Assembly: GCA_009839615.1 (NCBI GenBank)
Contig: VXPH01000047.1
Span: 1-46,028 of the forward strand
DNA: 46,028 bases
Origin: Nitrospinota bacterium
GTDB taxonomy: Bacteria > UBA8248
Direction of reading: 5' to 3'
Position 1 is the stretch's first letter. Every line of letters begins with the position of its first letter. The translations under genes and the position numbers were made by a program. Shown in pieces: positions 22,622 to 33,719 of this stretch. The notes beneath the pieces were generated by a model. It saw nothing but the letters and a program-made list of their open reading frames with translations, did not search any database and was not told the origin of the DNA.

Positions 22622-24172
22622 ATGAGGGGTGTAAGCTGGCGGGCGGCCCTGATTGCAATCGTAATCGTCGTCTCCGCGTTTTATCTGATTCCACCGGAGG
22701 AGCGCATCAACCTCGGGCTTGATTTGCAGGGCGGGATCCATCTGGTCCTCGAGGTGCAGTCCGAAAAAGCGGTGGAATCGAAGATGAGCCGCTACTTCAC
22801 GGAGCTTAGAAACCGCCTTTCGATAGACGACATACGCACCCGTACCTACAAGCGCGACGGGCTGAGGCTGACCGTGACCCTTCATCGCCCCGGTGACAGG
22901 GGGCGTTTCCTCTCGATGATGCAGAACTACCCCGACCTCACCCTGGAGCGTGAAGAAGGCACGCCGCCGACGTTCGCATATTTCCTCTCATCACAACAGG
23001 TGGAACGCACGAAAGAGCAGGCCATCGTACAGGCGCTGGAGACGATTCGGAACCGTATCGATCAGTTCGGCGTGCGTGAACCCACGCTCCAGCGCCAGGG
23101 AGAGCGGCGGATCATCATCCAGCTTCCGGGCGTGGAAGACCCTTCCCGGGCGAAGTCTTTGATCGGTAAAACGGCGCTCCTGGAGTTCAAGATGGTGGAC
23201 AACCAAGCCAATGTCGCCAGCGCGCTGGAACGGGGCCGCGCGCCCGAGGGGCTGCAGCTTTTGTACCAGGTGACCCGGGACAGTCAGACGGGCGAGGTGC
23301 TCGAGCGCACGCCCTTATTGGTGAAAAGAGAAGCCGCCCTGACCGGGGACAACCTGACCGATGCGCGCGTGGAAATCGGTGATCGCTTCAACCAGTCCTA
23401 CGTGGCCATCGCGTTTGATTCCGTGGGGGGAGATGCGTTCGACCGTCTTACGGCGGCCAACGTGGGCAGGCGCCTCGCCATCGTGCTCGACGGCGTCATT
23501 TACAGCGCACCCGTCATTCAGGAGCGAATCAGCCAGGGCAGGGCGCAGATAACGGGGAGTTTCACGCTCGAAGAAGCGACGGATCTGGCGATTGCCCTGA
23601 GAGCGGGCGCGCTCCCCGCTCCGGTGGAGGTTTTAGAAGAAAGAAACGTCGGCCCATCACTCGGGGCCGATTCTGTCCGTCAGGGCCTCATCAGCATCAT
23701 CGTAGGATTCGTTCTCGTTCTGATGTTCATGGGGATCTATTACAAGTTGAGCGGCGCGGTGGCGATCATGGCGCTCTTGTTCAACCTGTTGATACTCATG
23801 GGCGCGCTCGGCTTCTTCGGCGCCACGCTGACCCTGCCGGGCATCGCGGGCATCGTGCTCACGGTCGGTATGGCGGTCGACGCCAACGTCCTGATTTTCG
23901 AGCGCATCCGGGAAGAATTGCGGCTGGGGAAAACCATTCGCTCCGCTATCGATTCGGGATACGGCAAGGCCTTTCTCACGATTCTGGACGCAAACGTAAC
24001 GACGCTCATCGCAGCGCTTGTGCTCCTGCAGTTCGGGACGGGACCCATCAAGGGATTTGCCGTCACCTTGAGCATCGGCATCGTAGCGAGCATGTTCACC
24101 GCGATTTTCGTCACCCGATTCGTATATGACTTCTTCCTGTACCGAACCGACGTGAGGAGTTTGAGCATCTAA
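22622..24172 (+). CDS. secD: Protein translocase subunit SecD
   Basis: SecD is the larger half of the proton-driven SecDF motor that pulls preproteins through SecYEG. The 516-residue protein has an N-terminal membrane helix and a large periplasmic P1 domain starting with the D1 motif NLGLDLQGGIHLVLEV. Five C-terminal helices follow, with AGIVLTVGMAVDANVLIFERIREEL (the D5 motif with the conserved aspartate near residue 420). Its stop overlaps the secF start by one base (TAATG). Confidence 0.97.
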   Translation: MRGVSWRAALIAIVIVVSAFYLIPPEERINLGLDLQGGIHLVLEVQSEKAVESKMSRYFTELRNRLSIDDIRTRTYKRDGLRLTVTLHRPGDRGRFLSMMQNYPDLTLEREEGTPPTFAYFLSSQQVERTKEQAIVQALETIRNRIDQFGVREPTLQRQGERRIIIQLPGVEDPSRAKSLIGKTALLEFKMVDNQANVASALERGRAPEGLQLLYQVTRDSQTGEVLERTPLLVKREAALTGDNLTDARVEIGDRFNQSYVAIAFDSVGGDAFDRLTAANVGRRLAIVLDGVIYSAPVIQERISQGRAQITGSFTLEEATDLAIALRAGALPAPVEVLEERNVGPSLGADSVRQGLISIIVGFVLVLMFMGIYYKLSGAVAIMALLFNLLILMGALGFFGATLTLPGIAGIVLTVGMAVDANVLIFERIREELRLGKTIRSAIDSGYGKAFLTILDANVTTLIAALVLLQFGTGPIKGFAVTLSIGIVASMFTAIFVTRFVYDFFLYRTDVRSLSI

Positions 24173-25101
24173 TGGAAATTATCCGGCCAGACGCATCGTT
24201 CGACATCATCGGGAAGATCAAGCTCTTCGTCGGAGTCTCCACCGCGTTCGTCTTGCTGTCTCTTCTCCTGCTGATGACCAAGGGAATCAACTACGGCATC
24301 GATTTCACCGGCGGTACGCTGGTTCAGGTGCAGTTCAAGGAAGCCAAGCCGATTGGCGACGTGCGAAGCGCCGTCGGCGGACTTTCTCTGGGCGATACGG
24401 TCATCCAGAATTTCGGCTCCGAGGGGGAGTTCCTGATTCGCGTGGAGAAAAGCTCGGGCGACATCAAGGGCGTCGAATCCATCGTGAAAACGGCGCTCGT
24501 CAAGAAATTCGGCAAAGACGCGTTCGAGATGCGGCGAACCGAAATGGTGGGTCCCAAAGTAGGCGCGGACCTGCGCCAGAAGGCGCTCAGCAGCATGCTC
24601 TTCGCCCTCATCGGCATCCTGATCTACATCAGCTTCCGCTTCCAGTTTCGCCAGGCCATCGCCTCGGTCGTGGCGCTTTTGCACGATGTCATCATCACGC
24701 TCGGCGTCTTTTCCTTGTCCGGCAAGGAGTTCACGCTCCCGATCGTGGCGGCGGTTTTGACGATCATCGGTTATTCGCTGAACGACACCATCGTCGTGTT
24801 CGACCGCATTCGCGAGAATACGCGCGCATCAAGGCGAGCAGAGTATTCAGGACTCGTGAACAAATCCATCAACCAGACGCTTTCACGCACGCTCCTCACC
24901 TCAGGCACCACGCTGGTCGCCGTACTGGCGTTCCTCATCCTGGGGGGCGACATCATCTCCGACGTGGCGTTCGCCCTCGCAGTGGGCATCGCGGCCGGTA
25001 CGTATTCCTCTATCTACGTGGCGAGTCCCATCCTGCTGGCATGGCCGGAGACGGCGCGCCGTGGCTCCGGACGCAAGAGAAGTTCCGCCGCCAAAGCCTG
25101 A
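24172..25101 (+). CDS. secF: Protein translocase subunit SecF
   Basis: The 309-residue partner of SecD has six membrane helices and a small periplasmic domain. It shows YGIDFTGGTLVQVQF (F1 motif), VALLHDVIITLGVFSL and the GYSLNDTIVVFDRIREN motif with the conserved aspartate. It ends in a short basic tail rich in Arg/Lys/Ser. It is the last gene of the large plus-strand block and converges with argG across a 137-base gap. Confidence 0.97.
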   Translation: MEIIRPDASFDIIGKIKLFVGVSTAFVLLSLLLLMTKGINYGIDFTGGTLVQVQFKEAKPIGDVRSAVGGLSLGDTVIQNFGSEGEFLIRVEKSSGDIKGVESIVKTALVKKFGKDAFEMRRTEMVGPKVGADLRQKALSSMLFALIGILIYISFRFQFRQAIASVVALLHDVIITLGVFSLSGKEFTLPIVAAVLTIIGYSLNDTIVVFDRIRENTRASRRAEYSGLVNKSINQTLSRTLLTSGTTLVAVLAFLILGGDIISDVAFALAVGIAAGTYSSIYVASPILLAWPETARRGSGRKRSSAAKA

Positions 25102-25200
25102 CATATACCTTGGGACAGGGCAGGGGGTTACGGCTCGCTAGAGCATTTACCCATCCGCGCCCGGATCATGAATTCTTCGTTCGGCGTCCTCACCCAACAG

Positions 25201-25228
25201 AAGATTCCGTGCAATCTTAGGTTCTAAG
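25201..25228. other. Alternative small stem-loops in the secF-argG convergent gap
   Basis: AAGATT (25201-25206) can pair with AATCTT (25213-25218). Alternatively CTTAG (25216-25220) pairs with CTAAG (25224-25228). The two share bases, so only one forms at a time. Lying about 100 bases after secF and 10-40 bases after the argG stop, they may end transcripts from both sides, although neither has a good T run. Confidence 0.25.
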
Positions 25229-25238
25229 TCCTGGAATT

Positions 25239-26442
<1,204 letters not shown>

Positions 26443-26453
<11 letters not shown>

Positions 26454-27381
26454 CATTTCCTCCGGCTAGAATTTGAAGGAGAATCTTCTGGGCGTGGAGG
26501 CGATTTCCGGCCTGCGTGAAAACGACGCTGCGGGGGCCGTCGATGACGTCCGCCGTCACCTCCTCCCCCCTGTGGGCGGGAAGGCAGTGCATGAATACGG
26601 CGTTCTCATGAGCCGCCCGGAATACTTCCTCGTTCACCTGGTATGGGGCCAGGGCTTTCTGGCGGCGCTCGTTCTCGTCTTCCTGTCCCATGGAGGCCCA
26701 CACGTCCGTGTAGACGGCGTGGGCGCCCGCGCATGCTTCTGCCGCGTCCTCGGTGACGTGGATTCGCGCGTTCGATTTTTCCGCCGAACCCCGGGCCAGC
26801 TCCAGAATTCCCGAATCGGGCCAGTAGCCTTCCGGACACGCCGCGCTGACGTCGACGCCGACCAAAGCGCCCACGATCAGCAGCGAATGCAGTACGTTGT
26901 TCCCGTCGCCCAGGTAGGCGAGCTTCAGTCCCTCCAGCGTACCGTAGTGCTCTCTCATCGTCAGGAAATCGGCGAGCGCCTGGCAGGGGTGGTGCAGGTC
27001 CGTCAGGCCGTTGATGACGGGAACGCTCGCGTTCGCGGCGATTTCCTCCACGCGCGCATGCGCATAGGTTCTGACGACGATGCCGTCCACGTATTCACTC
27101 AAAACCCTGGCGCTGTCCGCAGGGGTTTCCCCCCGGGCGATCTGCGTGTCGTTCGGCGCCAGGAAAATGGTGCTGGCCCCCAGTTGGGTGAGACCCGCCT
27201 CGAAGGAAACCCGCGTCCTCGTGGAGTGCTTCTCAAAGATGAGCGCAAAGTTCTTTCCCGCCAGCGCGGGGCGTAGTTTCCCCTGCATGGTTTCTTTTTT
27301 CTGGACGAGCGCCTCCTCGATGAGTTCCAGCGTTTGCGCGGCGCTCAGTTCCGCGCCGGTCAGATAATCAAACTTTTTCAT
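26443..27381 (-). CDS. argF: Ornithine carbamoyltransferase
   Basis: This cytosolic trimeric enzyme makes citrulline from ornithine and carbamoyl phosphate. The carbamoyl-phosphate loop STRTR, the ornithine-side HHPCQALAD motif and the C-terminal [12 protein letters not shown] motif are intact. The SMG loop is represented by ASMGQEDE. The length is 312 residues, as usual. The ATG overlaps the argD stop by four bases (ATGA). Confidence 0.97.
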
Positions 27382-28571
27382 TTCGCCAGATCCGCCAGCG
27401 CCTCATCGAGGAAATTCATCAGCTTGTCGATCATCTCTTTTTCCACGACGAGGGGGGGAATGAGCCGGATGACTTTCTGGACGGCCACGTTGAGCAAAAA
27501 GCCCGCTTCGAGTCCCTTCGTGACGATGGAAGTCGCGTCCACGTCGACCTCGCAGCCGATGATCAGCCCCTTGCCCCGGATATCCTTGATGATGGCGTGC
27601 CGCTTCGCCAGTTCCTCGAGGCCTGCGTTGGCGTAGGCTCCCATCTCCTGCACGTGCTCCAGGAAGCCGGGCGCGGTGATGGCGTCCACCGCGGCGCAGC
27701 CCGCGGCGGTGGCCAGGGGGTTGCCTCCGAACGTCGCTGCATGATCGCCGGGCTCGAACGCCATGGCCTTGTCCGAGGCGACCAGCGCGCCGATGGCCGT
27801 GCCGCCCGCCAGGGCCTTCGCCAGGCTCATGGCGTCGGGCGCCACGCCCTCGTGTTCGTATGCCCAGAGTTTCCCCGTCCTGCCCAGACCGACCTGGACC
27901 TCATCGAACAACAGCAACAAATCGTTCGCGTCGCATATCTCCCGCAAACCCTTGAGATAGCCATCGGGCGGTACGTTCACGCCGCCTTCGCCCTGGATGG
28001 GCTCCACCATGATGGCGCAGGTCTGCTCCGAAACCGAGGCGGCCACCGACTCCACGTCGCCGAAGGGCATGTAGCGGAAACCGGGGAGCAGCGGCTTGAA
28101 CGCCCCGTGAAACTTCGCCTGGCCCGTGGCGGTGAGAGACGCCATGGTGCGGCCGTGAAAGCTCATGTCGAAGCTCAGTATCTCGTGGCGGCCTTCCCCG
28201 TATTTCTGGAACGAATACTTTCTGGCGAGCTTGAGCGCCGCCTCGACGGCCTCCGTGCCGCTGTTGCAGAAAAACGCCTTATCCCCGAAAGAAAGCCGGT
28301 TGAGCTTCTTCGCCAGATCGATCTGGGGTTCGATGTGGTAGAGGTTCGAGACGTGGATGAGCTTTCCGGCCTGTTCCCTGATGGCGGAGACGACGCCCGG
28401 GTGGCAATGCCCGAGGTTACACACCGCCAGACCGGATACGAAATCCAGATATTCTTTTCCGTCCGCATCCCAGACGCGGCATCCCTCGCCGCGGACCAAC
28501 GCGATGGGGTAGCGCCCGTACGTGGGGGCGACGTTGAGTTCGGCGTCCGAGATCAATGTGGCGTTGTCCAT
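27378..28571 (-). CDS. argD: Acetylornithine aminotransferase
   Basis: This is a PLP class III aminotransferase converting N-acetylglutamate semialdehyde to N-acetylornithine; family members often also serve lysine synthesis. It has FCNSGTEAVEAALKLARKY, the SFHGRT cofactor region, LLLFDEVQVGLGRTG with the PLP aspartate, and the Schiff-base lysine in SLAKALAGG. The TFGGNPLA motif follows. The start at 28571 (MDNATLISDAELNVAPTYGR) is preferred to 28622 because it has a GGGGAA site and matches family length (397 residues). It lies 19 bases after argB. Confidence 0.95.
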   Translation of the reverse strand: MDNATLISDAELNVAPTYGRYPIALVRGEGCRVWDADGKEYLDFVSGLAVCNLGHCHPGVVSAIREQAGKLIHVSNLYHIEPQIDLAKKLNRLSFGDKAFFCNSGTEAVEAALKLARKYSFQKYGEGRHEILSFDMSFHGRTMASLTATGQAKFHGAFKPLLPGFRYMPFGDVESVAASVSEQTCAIMVEPIQGEGGVNVPPDGYLKGLREICDANDLLLLFDEVQVGLGRTGKLWAYEHEGVAPDAMSLAKALAGGTAIGALVASDKAMAFEPGDHAATFGGNPLATAAGCAAVDAITAPGFLEHVQEMGAYANAGLEELAKRHAIIKDIRGKGLIIGCEVDVDATSIVTKGLEAGFLLNVAVQKVIRLIPPLVVEKEMIDKLMNFLDEALADLAK

Positions 28572-28590
28572 GCTTTTCCCCAAAAAGAAA

Positions 28591-29466
28591 CTATCTGACG
28601 ATTTGCGTGCCCACGCCTTCATCCGTGAACACTTCGAGCAAAACCGCGTGCGGAACCCGGCCGTCCACGATGTGCGTTTTCGTGACGTCCGATGAGAGCG
28701 CGTCCAGACACGCGTCGACTTTCGGGATCATCCCGCCGGTGATGATTTTCTCTTCCTTGAGCCTTTTGACGTCATCGCGCCTGATGGTGCTGATGAGGTT
28801 CTCGTCATCGTCCAGTATGCCCGGTACGTCCGTCAGGAGGATGAATTTTTCCGCATGAAGCGCGCCCGCGATGGCGCCGGCGGCCGAGTCGGCGTTGATG
28901 TTGTAGACGTTGCCGTCCTCCCCAACGCCCAAGGGAGCGATGACGGGGATGAAACCGCCGTCGGTGAGATGGTGGATGATGTCGGGCTTTATCGCCAGCA
29001 CCTCGCCGACGCGCCCCAAGTCATACTCCACGTCTTCTCCGCCCGGTCCTTTTCTGCTCATGATCAATTTCTTCGCCGTCGTGAGGCCGGCGTCCGAGCC
29101 GGAAAGGCCCACGGCGTTTCCTCCGTGCCGGTTGATGAGCCTCACGATGCTCTTGTTCGTGGCGCCGGAAAGCACCATCTCCACCACGCCGACCGTTTCC
29201 TCGTCCGTTACCCGGAGGCCTTCGATGAACTCGCTGGTCTTGCCGATTTTCTTGAGGGTCTCGCCGATTTGAGGACCGCCGCCGTGGACGACGACCACGT
29301 TGATTCCCACGTACTTGAGAAGCACGATGTCCTGGGCGAAGGGAGCGTGAAGCGCGGGCTGCACCTGCGCCGCGCCGCCGTATTTGACGACGATGGTCTT
29401 TCCCGCGAACTGTTGGATGTAGGGCAGCGCTTCAACCAGCGTCGCCGCCCTGTCTCTTGGTTCCAT
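28591..29466 (-). CDS. argB: Acetylglutamate kinase
   Basis: This amino-acid-kinase family enzyme phosphorylates N-acetylglutamate, the committed and often arginine-inhibited step. Signatures are VVKYGGAAQ, VVHGGGPQI, the IGLS-like AVGLSGSDAGL segment and NINADSAAGAIAGAL. The N-terminal helix MEPRDRAATLVEALPYIQQFAGK is of the length found in hexameric, arginine-sensitive enzymes, so feedback inhibition is possible but not shown. It is first in the arg operon, with a good promoter upstream. Confidence 0.96.
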   Translation of the reverse strand: MEPRDRAATLVEALPYIQQFAGKTIVVKYGGAAQVQPALHAPFAQDIVLLKYVGINVVVVHGGGPQIGETLKKIGKTSEFIEGLRVTDEETVGVVEMVLSGATNKSIVRLINRHGGNAVGLSGSDAGLTTAKKLIMSRKGPGGEDVEYDLGRVGEVLAIKPDIIHHLTDGGFIPVIAPLGVGEDGNVYNINADSAAGAIAGALHAEKFILLTDVPGILDDDENLISTIRRDDVKRLKEEKIITGGMIPKVDACLDALSSDVTKTHIVDGRVPHAVLLEVFTDEGVGTQIVR

Positions 29467-29521
29467 GTCCGAGCCTTCAAAAACGAAGAATGAGATACGG
29501 GTCTCTCGTCACAAGCCGAGA

Positions 29522-29551
29522 AATATACACTCCCCCATGGCGCGAGGCCAA
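29522..29551 (-). promoter_or_regulatory. Candidate promoter for argB-argD-argF-argG
   Basis: On the minus strand TTGGCC (29546-29551) and TATATT (29522-29527) are separated by 18 bases, matching four and five of six consensus bases. The argB start lies 55 bases downstream. I could not see a convincing ArgR box pair around it. Confidence 0.48.
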
Positions 29552-29569
29552 CGGGGAAGGGCAGAAGGT

Positions 29570-30928
29570 TTAGAGAATATAGCGGCTCAAGTCAAGGTCT
29601 TCGACGATGTCGCTCAGGCGCTCGCGCACGTAGGCGGCGTCTATCTCCACGTTTTCGCCGGACATCTCGGGCGCCCGGAAGGAAATTTCCTCGAGAAGCC
29701 GCTCCATGATGGTGTGGAGTCTTCTGGCGCCGATGTTCTCGGTCTGCTCGTTGATGCGGAAGGCGAAGTCGGCCACTTCCTTGACGGCGTCTTCCCCGAA
29801 GGTGATGCCTACGCCCTCGGTCGCCAGAAGGGCGGGGTATTGCCGCACGAGCGCATTTTCGGGTTCCTGGAGAATGCGGATGAAATCGTCGCGGTCCAGG
29901 GAGTCGAGTTCCACGCGGATGGGGAAGCGGCCCTGGAGTTCGGGCAGGAGGTCCGAGGGTTTGGCCATGTGGAACGCTCCCGCCGCGATGAAGAGGATGT
30001 GGTCCGTTTTCACCGGGCCGTACTTGGTTTGTACGGTGGAGCCTTCCACGATGGGGAGGAGGTCTCTTTGTACGCCTTCACGCGAGACATCGGGGCCGCC
30101 TCTGCCGTTGTTCTGGGCGGCGACCTTGTCCACTTCATCGAGAAAGACGATGCCGGACTGCTCGGTGCGCTCGATGGCCTCGGCGTTCAGGCTGTCCGAG
30201 TCGATGAGTTTGTCCGCTTCTTCCTGCGCGAGATACTCGAAAGCCTCGGGCACCTTCATGCGTCTGCTCTTGGGGGCCTGGGGCATGAAGTTTCCCATGA
30301 TTTCCTTCATGTTGATGCCGATCTGCTCCAGATCGCTCCCGCCCATGAAGTGAATTTCCGGGCCCCTATCCGCGACTTCTATCTCCACTTCCCGGTCGTC
30401 GAGCTTCCCCTCGAGCAGCAGGGCGCGAAACTTCTCCCGCGTCCTCTGATAACTCTCCTCCCCGAGCGGGTCCTTGGATTGCCCGCGTTCGTCCATGTCG
30501 CCGAATCCGGGGGGATGAGGCAGCAGAAGGTCGAGAAGGCGCTCTTCGGCCAGCTCCTGGGCTTTGGTCTTGTTGATATCGCGCTGTTCTTCCTGAACGA
30601 TGTTGCGCCCCAGTTCGACGAGGTCGCGAATCATGCTCTCCACGTCCCGGCCCACGTAGCCCACCTCGGTGAATTTACTGGCCTCGACCTTGATGAACGG
30701 GCTTTTCGCGAGCTTGGCCAGGCGCCTTGCGATCTCGGTTTTTCCGACGCCGGTTGGGCCTATCATGATGATGTTCTTCGGCGCCACATCCTCCGCCATC
30801 TCGGGCGGTAGTTGCTGCCTGCGCCAGCGGTTTCTGAGCGCAACCGCCACTGCACGTTTGGCGTCCTTCTGGCCGACGACGTAGCGGTCGAGCTCCTCGA
30901 CGATTCGTGCTGGTGTGAGATTTTCCAT
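29570..30928 (-). CDS. hslU: ATP-dependent protease ATPase subunit HslU
   Basis: HslU is the AAA+ unfoldase ring that feeds the HslV peptidase. Walker A GPTGVGKT is at 57-64, Walker B is in [11 protein letters not shown], and sensor motifs follow in [12 protein letters not shown]. The intermediate I-domain lies between, including the [17 protein letters not shown] segment. The C-terminal tail LSRYIL is the docking peptide that inserts between HslV subunits. The length of 452 residues is normal. The ATG overlaps the hslV stop by one base (TGATG). Confidence 0.97.
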   Translation of the reverse strand: MENLTPARIVEELDRYVVGQKDAKRAVAVALRNRWRRQQLPPEMAEDVAPKNIIMIGPTGVGKTEIARRLAKLAKSPFIKVEASKFTEVGYVGRDVESMIRDLVELGRNIVQEEQRDINKTKAQELAEERLLDLLLPHPPGFGDMDERGQSKDPLGEESYQRTREKFRALLLEGKLDDREVEIEVADRGPEIHFMGGSDLEQIGINMKEIMGNFMPQAPKSRRMKVPEAFEYLAQEEADKLIDSDSLNAEAIERTEQSGIVFLDEVDKVAAQNNGRGGPDVSREGVQRDLLPIVEGSTVQTKYGPVKTDHILFIAAGAFHMAKPSDLLPELQGRFPIRVELDSLDRDDFIRILQEPENALVRQYPALLATEGVGITFGEDAVKEVADFAFRINEQTENIGARRLHTIMERLLEEISFRAPEMSGENVEIDAAYVRERLSDIVEDLDLSRYIL

Positions 30929-31476
30929 CAAAGGGTTTCCACTGAAATGTTGCTGTTGGTGTAGACGCAGATGTCAGCGGCGATTTCCAGAGATTTTCTT
31001 ACGATTTCATCGGCGCTGAAGTCAGGCTCCAGACTCAGCATACCGCGCGCAGCGGCGATGGCCATGGGGCCGCCGCTGCCGATCCCGAGCACGCCGTCAT
31101 CGGGCTCGATGATGTCGCCCGTACCCGAGAGGATGAGCGAGGTTTCTTTATCCGCCACCGCCAGAAGGGCTTCCAGGCGGCGAAGGACCCTGTCCGTCCG
31201 CCAGTCCTTGCCCATCTCCACGGCGGCGCGGGACAGGTTCCCCCGGTATTCTTCGAGTTTTCCCTCGAAGCGCTCGAACAGGGCGATGGCGTCGGAAGCC
31301 GAACCCGCGAAACCGGCCAGCACTTTCCCGTCGCCGAGCTTTCGGATTTTCACGGCGCCGTGCTTCACCGCCGCGTTTCCCATGGTGACCTGCCCGTCCC
31401 CGCCCAAGGCCGTTCGTCCCTTGTAGCGCAGCGCGAGAATGGTCGTGGAGCGGATAATTTCACCTGGCGTCGTCAT
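30928..31476 (-). CDS. hslV: ATP-dependent protease peptidase subunit HslV
   Basis: HslV is a proteasome-like N-terminal-threonine hydrolase. The conserved core [25 protein letters not shown] starts at residue 10, so Thr11 is the expected nucleophile after removal of a ten-residue propeptide ([10 protein letters not shown]). The G-x-x-G-R/S-A-like [18 protein letters not shown] segment and [14 protein letters not shown] are intact. The length is 182 residues. The start abuts the xerC stop (TAGATG), and hslU overlaps its end. Confidence 0.97.
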   Translation of the reverse strand: MTTPGEIIRSTTILALRYKGRTALGGDGQVTMGNAAVKHGAVKIRKLGDGKVLAGFAGSASDAIALFERFEGKLEEYRGNLSRAAVEMGKDWRTDRVLRRLEALLAVADKETSLILSGTGDIIEPDDGVLGIGSGGPMAIAAARGMLSLEPDFSADEIVRKSLEIAADICVYTNSNISVETL

Positions 31477-32418
31477 CTATCGTCCTCGATCGGGTTTCAT
31501 CTTCGCCCTGGGGTGCGCGTCGTCATACACGGCGCGCAGGTGCGAGAAATCCACCTGCGTATATCTTTGCGTCGTGGAGAGGCTCGCGTGTCCCAACAGT
31601 TCCTGAATCGAGCGAAGGTCGGCCTCCTGGCTCTCCAGCAGATGCGTCGCCGCCGTATGGCGGAGGGCATGCGGAGTGAAATGATAGCTGAAACCTCCCT
31701 TTTTTTCATACGCGCGGAAAATAGAGCGTACCAAGGCCGGGGAAATCCGCTTGTTCCGCTTGTTGAGAAAAAGGGGCGTATCCTCGTGAGGAGCTATTTC
31801 TTCTTGAGCGAGATGGTTGTCTACGGCCTTCGCCGCCTCCTTGGTGATGGGCACGATTCTCTCTTTCCTTCCTTTGCCGCGAACGCGGATGAGCCTTTCC
31901 TCCATGCTCAAATCGGAGCGGTTCAGCCCCGTCAATTCGCTGACCCGCAGGCCCGAGCCGTAGAGAAGCTCGAAGATCGCCTTGTCCCGCTTGCCCTCGG
32001 GGGTGGACGTGTCGGGCAACTCCATGAGGCGGACGGCGTCATCCACGGGCAGGAAGGTCGGCAAAGGCCTGTTTTCTTTGGCAGAGGGTACTTCCCCCGC
32101 CGGGTCGGTTACGGAGAAGCCCTCTCGCCTTAAAAACCGAAAGAGGCTGCGTATGCTCGACAGATGCCGGTTCACGGTCGTTGAAGAAACTCCCTTGCGG
32201 TACAAAAATCCGAGGTACCCGCGAACGGCCAAAGAATCGACCTGGTCGAGCGGAACCGGTTTTTGCGCCCAATCGGTGAGGAATTCATCGAAGTCCTGCA
32301 AGTCTGCTACGTATGCGCGAAGCGTGTGTTCCGAACTGTCGCGCTCGTCGCGCAGGTGCGCTTCAAAAAGTCCCCGGGCTTCGCTCAGACTGTTGATGCG
32401 GCGAGTTTGCTTCGCCAT
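31477..32418 (-). CDS. xerC: Tyrosine recombinase XerC
   Basis: This site-specific recombinase resolves chromosome dimers at dif, usually with XerD. The N-terminal SAM-like core-binding domain spans about 15-100. The catalytic domain holds the full pentad: Arg in LYGSGLRVSEL, Lys in VRGKGRKERIVPI, His and Arg in PHALRHTAATHLL, His in LLGHASLSTTQRY and the tyrosine of RYTQV. The length of 313 residues is typical for XerC. The location between trmFO and hslV is the conserved housekeeping position, so this is not a phage integrase. The start lies 34 bases inside trmFO. Confidence 0.93.
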   Translation of the reverse strand: MAKQTRRINSLSEARGLFEAHLRDERDSSEHTLRAYVADLQDFDEFLTDWAQKPVPLDQVDSLAVRGYLGFLYRKGVSSTTVNRHLSSIRSLFRFLRREGFSVTDPAGEVPSAKENRPLPTFLPVDDAVRLMELPDTSTPEGKRDKAIFELLYGSGLRVSELTGLNRSDLSMEERLIRVRGKGRKERIVPITKEAAKAVDNHLAQEEIAPHEDTPLFLNKRNKRISPALVRSIFRAYEKKGGFSYHFTPHALRHTAATHLLESQEADLRSIQELLGHASLSTTQRYTQVDFSHLRAVYDDAHPRAKMKPDRGR

Positions 32419-33719
32419 TGCTCCAAATCCTCGATGGCGCGATTCGTGACGTGCTTTTTTCTGAATTTCTTGGGAACGCGCTTTTCCAGGGGCGGGAAGA
32501 GGCCGTAGTTGATGTTCATGGGCTGGAAGTTTCTGGGGTTCGCTTCGATGATGTAGCGGTTCAAGGCGCCGAGCGCCGTCGTTGCGGGCGGGGGAGTGAT
32601 GGGTTCTCCCTGCATGGTGGCTGCCGCGTTGATTCCGGCGATCAGGCCGATGGCGGCCGATTCGAGGTATCCTTCGACGCCGGTGAGTTGGCCCGCCATG
32701 AAGACATGCGGGTGACGCTTGAGTTGCAAGGTTATCCGCATCAGGCGCGGCGCATTGATGTAGGTGTTCCGGTGGAGACTTCCGTAGCGCAGAAAACGCG
32801 CATTCTCGAGAGCGGGGAGCGTCGAGAAGATGCGCTTTTGCTCCGGATAGCGCAACCTGGTCTGAAAGCCCACCATGGAGAAATAATCCCCCGTCAAATC
32901 CTCGCGCCTGAGCTGGGCGACCGCGCAGTAGGTCTCTCCCGTGCCGGGATGTTCGAGGCCCACGGGCTTCATGGGCCCGAACGCCAGGGTGTCTTTTCCG
33001 CGGGCGGCCATTTCTTCGAGAGGCAAACAGCCCTCGAAATAGATGGCGCGCTCGAATTCCCGAAGGGGAATTTTCTCGCCCTCGAGCAGTTCCTCGACGA
33101 ATCGGTAATACTGCGATTCGTTGAGGCCCAGGTTGAGGTAATCGCCCTCTTCGCCTTCTTCGTTGCCCTTTCCGTAGCGCGAGCCCATGAACGCCACAGA
33201 CATGTCGATGCTGTCCGCGTGCAGGATGGGCGAGATGGCGTCATAGAAATACAGGTACTTGCCTTGCGTCAGGCGGGCGATTTCTGCGGAGAGGGAATCG
33301 CTCGTCAGCGGACCGGTGGCGACGATGGTGAGGGTTTTATCCTCCAAATCCCTGATTTCTTCTCTGTGGACGGTGATTCTCGGATCGTTTTCGATCGCTT
33401 CGGTGATCGTCCGGCTGAAAGACGCCCTATCGACGGCCAGCGCCAGGCCTGCGGGAACCCGGCAGGAATCCGCGCCTCGCAGGATGAGCGAATCGAGTTT
33501 TCGCATCTCTTCTTTGAGCAGGCCGGAGGCGTTTTCCACCGAATTCGAGCGGAACGAATTCGAGCAGACGAGTTCGGCCAACCCGCTGGTTTCATGAGCC
33601 GGCGTTTTTTTGTGGGGGCGCATCTCGTAAAGGTCGACCTCGACGCCCCGTTTGGCCGCCTGCCAGGCGGCTTCACAGCCTGCCAGGCCACCGCCGATGA
33701 TCCGCAACCTTTCGCTCAA
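32385..33719 (-). CDS. trmFO: Methylenetetrahydrofolate-tRNA-(uracil-5-)-methyltransferase TrmFO
   Basis: This flavoprotein methylates U54 of tRNA to ribothymidine using methylenetetrahydrofolate. The FAD-binding IIGGGLAGCEAAWQAAKRG motif opens the protein, followed by YEMRPHKKTPAH and LVCSNSFRSNS. The C-terminal part has GQLTGVEGYLESAAIGLIAGINAA, closing the FAD site. The length is 444 residues. The start is TTG and overlaps the topA stop by four bases (TTGA). TrmFO is found in Firmicutes, deltaproteobacteria and related groups in place of SAM-dependent TrmA. Confidence 0.96.
   Translation of the reverse strand: MSERLRIIGGGLAGCEAAWQAAKRGVEVDLYEMRPHKKTPAHETSGLAELVCSNSFRSNSVENASGLLKEEMRKLDSLILRGADSCRVPAGLALAVDRASFSRTITEAIENDPRITVHREEIRDLEDKTLTIVATGPLTSDSLSAEIARLTQGKYLYFYDAISPILHADSIDMSVAFMGSRYGKGNEEGEEGDYLNLGLNESQYYRFVEELLEGEKIPLREFERAIYFEGCLPLEEMAARGKDTLAFGPMKPVGLEHPGTGETYCAVAQLRREDLTGDYFSMVGFQTRLRYPEQKRIFSTLPALENARFLRYGSLHRNTYINAPRLMRITLQLKRHPHVFMAGQLTGVEGYLESAAIGLIAGINAAATMQGEPITPPPATTALGALNRYIIEANPRNFQPMNINYGLFPPLEKRVPKKFRKKHVTNRAIEDLEQWRSKLAASTV

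Noticed and set aside
29465-30811. 448-residue ORF antisense to hslU
   Set aside because: It mirrors HslU codons, lacks motifs and would read against the whole conserved hslU gene.
31477-32418. Tyrosine recombinase as a sign of an integrated element
   Set aside because: It has XerC length and sits in the conserved trmFO-xerC-hslV order; no attachment-site repeats or phage genes are nearby.
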